From assembly GCA_040882285.1 (NCBI GenBank), contig JBBEBQ010000005.1, positions 241,681 through 305,680 on the forward strand: a stretch of 64,000 bases of DNA. Direction: 5' to 3'. Below the pieces are notes generated by a model. The model was not told the origin of the DNA and ran no database searches. It saw nothing but the letters and a program-made list of their open reading frames with translations. Below are positions 41,195-49,926 of the stretch, in pieces. Source of the stretch: Gemmatimonadaceae bacterium. GTDB taxonomy: Bacteria; Gemmatimonadota; Gemmatimonadetes; Gemmatimonadales; Gemmatimonadaceae. A program made the position numbers and the translations under genes. Position 1 is the stretch's first letter. Every line of letters begins with the position of its first letter.

Positions 41195-43834
41195 TCAGCC
41201 CCCGACGAGCTGCCGAAAGCGCGGATTCGTTCTGAGCTGAGCGAACACGGGGTGCAGTCGCGCCAGATTCCGACTCAGCGTGGACGGGACCGAAAGGAGC
41301 TGCTCGAGAATGGCGAGAGCCTCATCGTGCCGGCTCAACTCGGCCAGCGTTAACGCCCGGTAAAACAGGATGTCTCCCCCGAGCAGCGCATCCTTGCTCA
41401 AGGGCTTCAGGGCGACGGCCCGGTCGGAATCGGCCATGGCATTCCGCGCGTTTCCAAGTAGCAGGCTTGCGAGCCCGCGCTGGGAATAGAACTCGGCCTC
41501 GTCCGGGCGCTCCCGAATGCGAGCCGTAAGGAGCCGCTCGGCCGTGTCCGCGTAGGCGCGCGCCCGGCTCGCGTCGCCTCGTTCCCGAAAGAACCACGCT
41601 TTGTCCAGCATCACCTTCCCCCGCTCGCCAAAATCAGGCACCCATTCCAGCGCTGGGACCGCTTCCGCCATCACCGGATGGGATGTGAAGGGCCAACCCC
41701 ACGCCAGCGCTGCGGCCGTGCGGTACGCCTTGTCCGGCGAGCGCTCCCAGGCCTCGAAGTAGATCCCGGTTGCAGCCGCGATGTCTCCGGTCCGGGCGAA
41801 ATGCACATTCGCCTTTACGAGCAAAGCGTCCTGGATATCCGGGTTGACAATGAGGGCTCTGTCGGCCAGGCGGTCGGCCGCATCGTAGTCGCGTAGATAC
41901 AGGTAAGTAGTGCCTGCATCCGCGATGTACGCGGCGGCACGCGGGTCCAACTCGACGGCGCGCGCCATCGTGGCAACCGATTCGCGCCATTTGCCGCTGC
42001 GCCGCTGAATGAAGGCCTTGAAGAAAAGGACGTCGGCGCTGTTCGGACGGCCTTTCTCCGCCGCGGCCAGCTCGCGCAGCGCGCTCTCGTAATCGAGGAA
42101 GCCGTGATAGTAATAGACTCCGAGAGCCTCATGGCCTTCCGACAGGTCCGGCTTCAAGGCGAGCGCTCTGTCCGCCGCCGCCTTCGCCAATCGCAGACGC
42201 TGAGCGCTGCGGTCTCCGTAAAACCAGTACAGCTCGGTGTGCGCAATCGAAAGCCGGGCGTAGGCGTGGGCAAACTCCGGGTCCAGAGCCACCGCGCGGT
42301 CGAGGAGCGATGACGCTTCACGAAGGGGCGGGACCTGAACCGTTCGCAAGAGCTCCGACGCGCGCAGGTACAACGCATACGCGTCCACGTTTTGCGTGAG
42401 CTTCGCAGCCAGCGCCTCGCGCTCCGGCTCGAGCAATGCCACGTTGAGCGCGTTCGCGACCTCGGTGGCTACCCTGGTCTGAACCTCGAACATTCCGGAC
42501 AGCACCGTCTGATACGCCTCTCCCCAGACCTGCGTGGCATCGGACGCGCGGATGAGCGCGGGACTGACGCGCACGACCTCCTTCCCCGCAGCGTCCTTGT
42601 CCCAGCGCACCGTTCCGGTCAGCAGATATTGCACGCCCAGCTCCTGCGCGATCTGCTGCAGCGGCTTGTCACTTGCCGCATAGCTGCGCGCGCTCTGACG
42701 GCCGACGACGCGCAGGCCGCGCACCGACGAAAGGCGGTTCGTGATCTCCTCCGTCATGCCGTCCGTGAATTCCTGGCCGCTCTCACTGCCGCGGTTCTCG
42801 AACGGGAGCACCGCGAGCGCCGGCGTCGGGATCGCCTCGGCTGAGACCGACGAGGGACGAGTCACTTTCCAGGCGGCGAAAGCGAGTAGCGCCAGCGCGA
42901 GCGCGCCGGCCGCGATCGCGTACGAGCGGCGGGGAAATCGAACGTCCGCTTTCACGGAGCGGCGCGCGGTGGTCGGCGCCATGCCTCCGCTCGGAGTGGA
43001 CAACGCGTCCAGCTCGTGCATGACTTCCGCGGCCGACTGCGGCCGGTCGGCTGGCCGCTTCTCGAGACACCACATCACAAGATTCGCCAGCATCGGCGGA
43101 ATGGACGGCCGGCGCCGCGTGACGTGATCCGGAGTCTCGGTCACCTGCGCCGCCAGCATCGCCTGTGGCGACCGGCCCGGGAACGGCGTGCTGCCGCTCA
43201 ACATCTCGTACGCCAGCACGCCGAGCGCGTAGATGTCCGCGCGATGATCCGTGTTCGGGTCCGCGGTCGCCTGCTCCGGCGCCATGTACGCGGGCGTGCC
43301 AAGCGCGACTCCGAGCGAGGTCAGGCTCACACCCCCGCTCGACGCGCTCACGGCCTTAGCCACACCGAAGTCGGTGACCATGGCCGATCCGCCGGAGATC
43401 AGCACATTCTCCGGTTTGATGTCGCGATGCACCACGCCGTTCTCGTGCGCGTACGACAGCGCGGACGCCACCTCGCGCAGCACGCGCACCGATTCCGACA
43501 CGGGGAGCTCGCCGCCGCGCGCGAGCTTCGCGCGCAGTGATTCGCCTTTCACGAACGGCATGGTGAAGTACGGCAGTCCTTGCGTCTCGCCGGCGGACAG
43601 CAGCGGCACGATGTGCGGGTGCTGCAGCTGCGCCGCCAGCTGGATCTCGCGGCGGAACCGGTCGATGTTGACGGCCGCGGCCATGTCGGGCGGGAGAACC
43701 TTGACCACGACCTTGCGGCCCAGCGCCGCCTCGTGCGCCACGAACACGCGCGACATGCCGCCACCGCCGAGCTCCTGCTCGAGGGTGAGGCCGTCGCCCA
43801 GCGTCTTCTGGAGCTGCTCGCGGAGCTCGGTCAT
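41195..43834 (-). CDS. Membrane Ser/Thr protein kinase with TPR sensor part
   Basis: 879 residues. Kinase domain 18-280: glycine loop GGGGMSRV, Lys45, HRDIKPEN with Asp138, DFG at 155-157, GTPAYMAPE. A single span at about 304-323 separates it from a periplasmic part that begins with a FlgO-like domain (ALAVLPFENRGSESGQEFTDGM). This is followed by many TPR-type helical repeats to the end. This is the common Gemmatimonadota/Acidobacteria kinase plan. It probably senses an exported ligand or protein; no signal is known. Confidence 0.9.
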   Translation of the reverse strand: MTELREQLQKTLGDGLTLEQELGGGGMSRVFVAHEAALGRKVVVKVLPPDMAAAVNIDRFRREIQLAAQLQHPHIVPLLSAGETQGLPYFTMPFVKGESLRAKLARGGELPVSESVRVLREVASALSYAHENGVVHRDIKPENVLISGGSAMVTDFGVAKAVSASSGGVSLTSLGVALGTPAYMAPEQATADPNTDHRADIYALGVLAYEMLSGSTPFPGRSPQAMLAAQVTETPDHVTRRRPSIPPMLANLVMWCLEKRPADRPQSAAEVMHELDALSTPSGGMAPTTARRSVKADVRFPRRSYAIAAGALALALLAFAAWKVTRPSSVSAEAIPTPALAVLPFENRGSESGQEFTDGMTEEITNRLSSVRGLRVVGRQSARSYAASDKPLQQIAQELGVQYLLTGTVRWDKDAAGKEVVRVSPALIRASDATQVWGEAYQTVLSGMFEVQTRVATEVANALNVALLEPEREALAAKLTQNVDAYALYLRASELLRTVQVPPLREASSLLDRAVALDPEFAHAYARLSIAHTELYWFYGDRSAQRLRLAKAAADRALALKPDLSEGHEALGVYYYHGFLDYESALRELAAAEKGRPNSADVLFFKAFIQRRSGKWRESVATMARAVELDPRAAAYIADAGTTYLYLRDYDAADRLADRALIVNPDIQDALLVKANVHFARTGDIAAATGIYFEAWERSPDKAYRTAAALAWGWPFTSHPVMAEAVPALEWVPDFGERGKVMLDKAWFFRERGDASRARAYADTAERLLTARIRERPDEAEFYSQRGLASLLLGNARNAMADSDRAVALKPLSKDALLGGDILFYRALTLAELSRHDEALAILEQLLSVPSTLSRNLARLHPVFAQLRTNPRFRQLVGG

Positions 43835-43909
43835 TCGGGCCCTGACTTCGGGATGAGCGGGTTCAGCACGGCCCCACTATACAGTCCGGGACTGTCTCGC
43901 GGAATGTGG

Positions 43910-44797
43910 CTAATGCAGATGCTTCTCCCGCGCGCCCATGTCCTCCCGCTCGAGCTGCACGGTCACGTGCTCGATCCCGAACAGCCGCATCGCGGCATGG
44001 ATGTGCTCCAGCACGTGCTGCTGCCGCTCGGGCTCGCGGACCACCGCGTGCGCGCTCATCGCGACCATTCCCGAACTCACCGACCAGATGTGCAGGTCGT
44101 GCACTGACTCGATTCCGGGGATCGCTTCCAGCTGCGCGCGCACCGCGCCCGGCGGGGTGTGCGCCGGCGCGGATTCCAGCAGCACGTCCACCGACTCGCG
44201 CACCAGATTCCACGCGCCGCGGATGATCAGCGCCGTCGTGAGCAACGACGCGAGCGGATCGGCCGGAAGCCAGCCCGTCGCCCAGATGATGACCGCCGCG
44301 GCCACCGTGCCGACCGACGCGAGCATGTCGCTGAGCACGTGCAGGTACGCGCCGCGGACGTTGAGGCTGGACTCCGACGCGGGGTGCAGCACCCGCGCCG
44401 CCGCGATGTTGGCGAGCAAACCGAGCACCGCGATGGTCAGCATCACGCCGCCGGCGATCGGTTCCGGCGTGGCGAAGCGGGCGAACGACTCCCAGATGAT
44501 CCACGCCGAGAGCAGGAACAGCGTGACGCCGTTGATCAGCGCCGCCAGGATCTCCCACCGCAGGTAGCCGTACGTCCTGTGGGACGTGCGCGGCAAATGG
44601 GCGAACCACGCGACGAACAGCGAGAGGCTCAGCGCGGCGACGTCGGTGAGCATGTGCCCGGCGTCGGCGAGCAGCGCGATCGAGTTGCTCAGAATGCCGC
44701 CGATCACTTCGGCGATCAGCAGCGTGGCCGTGATCGCCAGCGCCACCTTCAGCCGCGAGGAGTCCTCGTGAGCGTGCGAATGCCCGGCGTGGCCCAT
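43910..44797 (-). CDS. Cation diffusion facilitator (CzcD/ZitB type)
   Basis: 295 residues. A His-rich start (GHAGHSHAHED), six spans, and metal sites DAGHMLTD in span 2 and HVLSD in span 5 (the H-x-x-x-D pattern of zinc/cobalt exporters). The C-terminal cytoplasmic fold includes DLHIWSVSSGMVAMSAH. It exports zinc or related metals in exchange for protons. Confidence 0.9.
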   Translation of the reverse strand: MGHAGHSHAHEDSSRLKVALAITATLLIAEVIGGILSNSIALLADAGHMLTDVAALSLSLFVAWFAHLPRTSHRTYGYLRWEILAALINGVTLFLLSAWIIWESFARFATPEPIAGGVMLTIAVLGLLANIAAARVLHPASESSLNVRGAYLHVLSDMLASVGTVAAAVIIWATGWLPADPLASLLTTALIIRGAWNLVRESVDVLLESAPAHTPPGAVRAQLEAIPGIESVHDLHIWSVSSGMVAMSAHAVVREPERQQHVLEHIHAAMRLFGIEHVTVQLEREDMGAREKHLH

Positions 44798-44856
44798 GCG
44801 TCAGATGCCTCCTACGCCGCCTTCATTAGGGGCGCGACAGACAGTAAGTTCCATCC

Positions 44857-46200
44857 GTGCTCGGAAGGCTATCCGCCATTGTGGTTCTCGTGCTCCTGAA
44901 CGGTTTCTTCGTCGGCGCCGAGTTCGCTCTCGTACGCTCGCGACGCAACCGGCTGGAGGCGATGGTTCGCACCGGTGACCGCCTCGCCCGAGTGGCGTTG
45001 CGGGCATCCTCAAATATCTCCGGGCTGCTGCCCGCGAGCCAGCTTGGAGTGACGCTGTCGAGCCTGGCGCTCGGCTGGGTCGCGCAATCGATGATGACCG
45101 ACGTGCTGGCGTCGCTCCCCGCCGGCGCGGAGATCCCAGCCCGCGTGACGATCGCCGCGCTGATCGCGTTCGCCGCCGCGAGCTACGTGCACGTCGTGTT
45201 CGGCGAGCTGGTGCCGAAAGCCGCGGCGCTCAATCACCCGGAGCGGCTCGCGAAATGGCTCGTGCCGCCGCTGGTGCTGTTCGCGTCGCTCGCGCGCCCC
45301 TTCCTGTGGATCATCAACCGCACGTCCAACTACACGCTGCGGCTGTTCGGGCTGCACACGCTCCCCGGCGAGGACAGCGTCCACTCGCCCGACGAGCTGC
45401 GCATCCTCGTCGAGCAGGCGCAGGAAGGGGGCGCGATCGAGGCGCAGGACGCCGACATGATCGACGCCGTGCTCGAGTTCTCCGAGAAGAACGCCAGCGA
45501 CGTCATGACGCCGCGCACCGAGGTCGCCGCGTTCGCGCTGGACGCATCGCTCGACGACGTGCTCGCGACCGTCGAGGACAAGGGATACTCCAGGTACCCT
45601 GTGTACGAGGACAGCATCGACAACATCGTCGGGCTCATCCTCACCAAGGACATCCTCATCGAGGCCGTGCGGCGGCGGAACAGCTTCTCGCTCCAGGCGG
45701 TCATGCGGCCGGTGCACATGGTCCCCGGATCGCGCGAGGTGGAGGACGTGCTGGCCGACTTCAAGCGGCTCAAGGAGCACATGGCGGTCGTGCTCGACGA
45801 GTTCGGCGGGACCGCCGGCGTCGTCACGATGGAAGACCTGCTGGAGGAGATCGTCGGCGAGATCCTCGACGAGTACGACGATCCCGCGGAGAAGCCGGTC
45901 GAGACGCGCGGGGGAGAGACGCTGGTGCCCGGCAGCACGCACATCACCGACTTGAACGAGCGCTTCGCCCTGGAAGTCCCCGACGAGGACTACACCACCA
46001 TCGGTGGCTACGTCTTCGGCACGCTCGGCAGGCTTCCCGCGAACGGCGACCGCGTCACCGCCGGCGGTGCGATCTTCACCGTGCGGGAGATGGACGGCCG
46101 CCGGATCGAGACGCTGGCCGTGGATCTCCATACGGTGGGCGATCGGCGCGCGGCCGAGCGCGAGCAGTCAGCTCCGCGCACAACAGCAGCGCCTGGATGA
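44857..46200 (+). CDS. CNNM/CorC-type membrane protein with CBS domains
   Basis: 447 residues, GTG start. An N-terminal DUF21/CNNM part with spans about 5-25, 95-120 and 130-155 (VVFGELVPKAAAL) precedes a CBS pair (about 205-325: VMTPRTEVAAFAL, YSRYPVYEDSIDNIVGL). The C-terminal CorC/HlyC domain ends near residue 425. Members move or regulate magnesium, cobalt or sodium. The last 20 residues overlap pdxA on the other strand. Confidence 0.88.
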   Translation: MLGRLSAIVVLVLLNGFFVGAEFALVRSRRNRLEAMVRTGDRLARVALRASSNISGLLPASQLGVTLSSLALGWVAQSMMTDVLASLPAGAEIPARVTIAALIAFAAASYVHVVFGELVPKAAALNHPERLAKWLVPPLVLFASLARPFLWIINRTSNYTLRLFGLHTLPGEDSVHSPDELRILVEQAQEGGAIEAQDADMIDAVLEFSEKNASDVMTPRTEVAAFALDASLDDVLATVEDKGYSRYPVYEDSIDNIVGLILTKDILIEAVRRRNSFSLQAVMRPVHMVPGSREVEDVLADFKRLKEHMAVVLDEFGGTAGVVTMEDLLEEIVGEILDEYDDPAEKPVETRGGETLVPGSTHITDLNERFALEVPDEDYTTIGGYVFGTLGRLPANGDRVTAGGAIFTVREMDGRRIETLAVDLHTVGDRRAAEREQSAPRTTAAPG

Positions 46201-47056
46201 AGCTGGCCGGGTCCGCGATCCCGCGGCCCGCGATGTCCAGCGCCGTGCCGTGGTCGGGTGAAGTTCGCGGGAACGGCAGCCCGAGCGTCACGTTCACCGC
46301 CGAGCCGAACGACGCGACCTTGATGGCCGTCATGCCGACGTCGTGGTACGGCGCGACGACGGCGTCGAATTCTCCTCGCATCGCGCGCACGAACACGGTG
46401 TCCGCCGGGTAGGGCCCGGCTATTCCGGACGCGCGCGCGGCCGGCGCGAGCACGTCCTCGTCCTCTTCCCCGAACCGCCGCCCGTCGCCGCCGTGCGGGT
46501 TCAGCGCGCACAGGGCGATCCGCGGCTCCGCGATCGAGAACCATTCGATCAGACCCTCGCGCGTGATTCTCGCGGCCCGGCTGATTGCATCCGCGGTGAC
46601 CGCCGCGGGGACGTCGCGCAGCGCGAGGTGCGTCGTCGCGAGCACCACCCGCAACGGATGGGTGCCGGCGCCCGCGGCGCCGGTCGAGGTCAGCATCATC
46701 GCGACCTCGCTCCCCGTGAGGGCGCCCAGCATCTCGGTGTGGCCCGGGTAGTCGAACCCGCCGGCGAGCAGCGCCGCCTTGTCGATCGGCGCGGTGACGA
46801 TCCCCTGCACTTCGCCCGCGAGCGCGAGCGCCACGGCGCGCTCGATGGCCGCGCCGCTCAGCGCGCCCGCCAGATCTGACCCATCACCGGTGTGCCATTC
46901 ACCGGCGACCTCACCCAACTCGAGACCGATACCCGTCGGCCCAATCACCATAACGTCACAGCGCTCGACGACACGCGGGTCGTCGAGCGCTCTGCGTATT
47001 ATCTCGGGGCCGATCCCGCGCGGATCACCCGCGGTGACAGCCAGCCGCGGTCGCAC
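46076..47056 (-). CDS. pdxA: 4-hydroxythreonine-4-phosphate dehydrogenase
   Basis: 326 residues, GTG start placed immediately after the surA stop. Family blocks: TAGDPRGIGPEI, TAPIDKAALLAGG, GHTEMLGALTGSEVAMML, ALNPHGGDG, YHDVGMTAIKV and TSPDHGTALDIAGRG. It oxidises 4-phosphohydroxy-threonine in pyridoxal phosphate synthesis. The last 28 residues run past the usual end, into 125 bp overlapping the CorC-like gene. The GTG directly at the stop implies translation coupling. Confidence 0.93.
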   Translation of the reverse strand: MRPRLAVTAGDPRGIGPEIIRRALDDPRVVERCDVMVIGPTGIGLELGEVAGEWHTGDGSDLAGALSGAAIERAVALALAGEVQGIVTAPIDKAALLAGGFDYPGHTEMLGALTGSEVAMMLTSTGAAGAGTHPLRVVLATTHLALRDVPAAVTADAISRAARITREGLIEWFSIAEPRIALCALNPHGGDGRRFGEEDEDVLAPAARASGIAGPYPADTVFVRAMRGEFDAVVAPYHDVGMTAIKVASFGSAVNVTLGLPFPRTSPDHGTALDIAGRGIADPASFIQALLLCAELTARARPRADRPPYGDPRPASRSGGRPSPAR

Positions 47057-48436
47057 CTACAATCGCAGCGACACGAAGGTCTCCCGCCGCAGGGAGTCCA
47101 GCAGCGCGCGGGTCGCGCGCTCGGCGATGAGCTGCTGCCGGATCTGGTCGCGCACGTCCTGCACGCTGTACTCGCCGCCTTCCGTCATGCTCACGAGCTC
47201 GAGCACGGCGAACTTCACCGCCAGGCCCGCGCCGAGCTGGAAGGGATCGGTTATCGCGCCCGCCGTCTTGCCGGCGACGGCCGCCTGGTACGACGCCGGG
47301 AGCGAGTCGCGCGGGTACGGCTGGAGGATGCCGCGCTCCTCCGTCGCGTCGTGGTGCCGCTGCACGAGCTGCTCGAAGTCCGCGCCCCGCCGCCACTGCG
47401 CGGCGACGCTGTCCGCTTCCACGCGCGCCCGTTCCACGTCCCCCGAGTCAATCTCGGGACGGATGAGGATGTGCCGCGCCTTGACCTCCGCGGGCTGGAT
47501 CCGATCCACGCGAATGATGTGGTAGCCGAAGGCGGTCTCGACAATCGGACTCACCCGTCCCGGAGGCAGCGCGAAAATCGCGCGCTCGAATTCCGCGACG
47601 AGCCCGGAACCGCGCCTGTTCCAGCCGATGTCGCCGCCCAGCTCCTTGCTCGCGGGATCCATGGACTCGCGGCGGGCGATCTGCTCGAAGTCGCCGCCCG
47701 CGCGGATCTCGGCGAGCAGCGAATCGGCCTTCGCGCGCGCCCTGGCCTTGGCGGCGTCGGACGGCTTCGGCGCGACGACGATCTGCCGGAACGTCACCGA
47801 CGCCGGCCGCCGGCTCAGCCGCTCGCGGCTGGCCTGGAATGCCGCGTCCACCTCGGCCTCCGTCACCGTCGCCGGACGCAGCCGCTTGCGCAGCTCCTCG
47901 AACGTCCGCTGCTGCAGCATCTGGCGCCGGACCTGATCCACCAGGGTTCTGCGATACTCCTCCGGCGTTCCGAACCCGGCCTCGCGCAGCTCGCGCCTGA
48001 ACTCCACGTCGCTGGGAAACTGCTCCTTGATGCGGCGGATCTGATCGTCCACCATCGGCGCGGTCTCTTCGTCCGTGACTTCGATCTTGAGCAGAGCCGC
48101 CTTCTGCACGAGGATCTCGGCGTCGACCAGCTCGTCGAGCGTCTCGCGCGCGATGGCCATCTGTCCGGCCGAGTCGCCGGGAAAGACCAGTCCCTGCGCG
48201 CGCTTCTGATTCACGGCGACCAGAACGTCGCTCCAGAGGACGGGCTGGTTGCCGACTACCGCCACGATCCGGTCGACCGGCAGCGACGTGCCCGGACGCT
48301 GGAGCGCCGGCACCGTGTCCTGCGCCGAAGCAGCCGCCGGGATCGCCAGCGTCACAGCTACCGCCAACGCCGCGGCGGAGGGGATATTGAATGTCATCTT
48401 GCGCAATACCCCTTCGGGCGATGCCGGTTCGATCAC
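47057..48436 (-). CDS. surA: SurA-type periplasmic chaperone/prolyl isomerase
   Basis: Starts at GTG 48436, overlapping the upstream stop (GTGA), or at ATG 48397. Signal peptide (ALAVAVTLAIPAAASA). An N-terminal SurA chaperone region (VDRIVAVVGNQPVLWSDVL) is followed by two PpiC rotamase-like domains (about 190-300 and 325-430: VTFRQIVVAPKP ... ARHILIRP, with the YHIIRVDRI ends). It helps fold outer-membrane proteins. Third gene of the mfd operon. Confidence 0.9.
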   Translation of the reverse strand: MIEPASPEGVLRKMTFNIPSAAALAVAVTLAIPAAASAQDTVPALQRPGTSLPVDRIVAVVGNQPVLWSDVLVAVNQKRAQGLVFPGDSAGQMAIARETLDELVDAEILVQKAALLKIEVTDEETAPMVDDQIRRIKEQFPSDVEFRRELREAGFGTPEEYRRTLVDQVRRQMLQQRTFEELRKRLRPATVTEAEVDAAFQASRERLSRRPASVTFRQIVVAPKPSDAAKARARAKADSLLAEIRAGGDFEQIARRESMDPASKELGGDIGWNRRGSGLVAEFERAIFALPPGRVSPIVETAFGYHIIRVDRIQPAEVKARHILIRPEIDSGDVERARVEADSVAAQWRRGADFEQLVQRHHDATEERGILQPYPRDSLPASYQAAVAGKTAGAITDPFQLGAGLAVKFAVLELVSMTEGGEYSVQDVRDQIRQQLIAERATRALLDSLRRETFVSLRL

Positions 48437-49899
48437 TGGCCGGGCGGGGGCGCCGGCGCGGGGCGGGCCTCGAGCTGCGCGCCATCCGGTGCGCCGGGCA
48501 TCGGAACGGCCGAGGGCGGCTGCTGAGCCGTGCGAGTCGAATCCACCGACGCGCGAATGCGCACTGCCTGCTGGAGCGTGCGGTCCAGCCCCGCGCTATT
48601 GACCGCGTGCGAGTACCTGGCCCGGAGCACCGCTTCCACCGGCGGAGGCACGTTCACGAACGGGGCTTCGTCCGCGAGCACGCGCGCGAAGTACCGGTCC
48701 GCGCGCGCCGTCGCGAGACGAACGCGCTCCTCCTTGGTCGACGCGCTGTCGGCGAGCATCTCCGGAGAGACGCCGAGCTGGGTCCACTCGTTCACGACTT
48801 CGGCGACGAACGCCTGGCGCGTGTTGACGAGCTCCGTGGAATCGACGGTGATGCCCGCGCTGTCCGCGGAGCGCAGCACCAGCTCGTTGCGGACGAAGTT
48901 CTTGATGAACTGTGTGACGACCGAATCCGGCGCCGCGATCAGCCGCGACTGCACCTGCTGCTGCGGCGGGAACGTCGCCATCCAGCGCACCAGCTTGGCC
49001 GCCGTGAACGACCCCAGCACCGAAGTGGCGAGCACCGCCCGGTCTTTCACGTGCCCGTCGGGGTCGGCCGCCACGGCGCGCGCCGTGGCGGGCGCGCTCT
49101 TCTTCACACTGATCTTCGAAGCCGAATCCATCCGCGCCATGTACGTGCTCTCCGCCGCCTGCATGCTCTGCGCGCGGCTGGCCTGCAGGAACTCCTCCCG
49201 CACCTCCTCGAACGTCGGGCGGCGGATGATGTGGTAGCCGATCGCCGTCTCGACGATGGGCGAGATCTCGCCCGGCTGCAGCGCGATCAGCGCGTTCTGG
49301 AACTCTGGGACCATCGCTGCGCGGGGAAAGACGCCGAGGCTGCCGCCCTGCGCGCCCGACTGCGTGTCCTCGCTGTTGTTCGCCGCCAAAGAGGCGAAGT
49401 TCGACGCGGTGAGCCGCGAGCGTACCTGCCGCGCCCGGGCGAGCGCGTTCCGCTTGGCGCTGTCCGGCTTGTTCTGCGTGAGGAACAGGATGTGGCTGGC
49501 GGCGAGCAGGTCCCCGGCCGCGTACCTGCGCGGCGCGGCGGCGGTGTCCACGCGGCCCCAGTCTCGGGAGATCTGCGTGAACCACTTCTGCGCGCGCTGA
49601 TTCGCGAACAGCGACCACATCGCGCTGTCGATAGTAGCGGGCTGGTTGAGCGAGTCCCCGTCCGCGGCGGCGAGCGCCAGCAGCTGATAGTTGACCCACA
49701 CGTCGGCCACCGTGCGGATCACGTCCTTGCGGACCGGAGCCTGCGAGGAGCCGATGAGCTGCGCCAGGCGCGCGGCGCTGAGCTGGTTGGACTCCGCCCG
49801 GGCGGCGGTGTCGGTGTGGGCGGTGAGTGCGTCGCGCATCCCCTCACAACCGGAGAGCAGCGTCAGCGCGAGGACGGCGAGTGCGATAGGGCGAATCAT
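48433..49899 (-). CDS. PpiC/PrsA-type prolyl isomerase lipoprotein
   Basis: 488 residues. Lipobox LLSGC near residue 18. Middle part resembling PpiC (about 130-225: ASHILFLTQNKPDSAK ... GYHIIRRPTFEEVREEF). The remaining 250 residues are helical and end in a Pro/Ala tail (PAPAPPPGQ). It is anchored to a membrane and overlaps surA by 4 bases, so the two isomerases probably act together on exported proteins. Confidence 0.82.
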   Translation of the reverse strand: MIRPIALAVLALTLLSGCEGMRDALTAHTDTAARAESNQLSAARLAQLIGSSQAPVRKDVIRTVADVWVNYQLLALAAADGDSLNQPATIDSAMWSLFANQRAQKWFTQISRDWGRVDTAAAPRRYAAGDLLAASHILFLTQNKPDSAKRNALARARQVRSRLTASNFASLAANNSEDTQSGAQGGSLGVFPRAAMVPEFQNALIALQPGEISPIVETAIGYHIIRRPTFEEVREEFLQASRAQSMQAAESTYMARMDSASKISVKKSAPATARAVAADPDGHVKDRAVLATSVLGSFTAAKLVRWMATFPPQQQVQSRLIAAPDSVVTQFIKNFVRNELVLRSADSAGITVDSTELVNTRQAFVAEVVNEWTQLGVSPEMLADSASTKEERVRLATARADRYFARVLADEAPFVNVPPPVEAVLRARYSHAVNSAGLDRTLQQAVRIRASVDSTRTAQQPPSAVPMPGAPDGAQLEARPAPAPPPGQ

Positions 49900-49926
49900 G
49901 TTGTCGAGCGGCTCCAGAAAGTTTGG

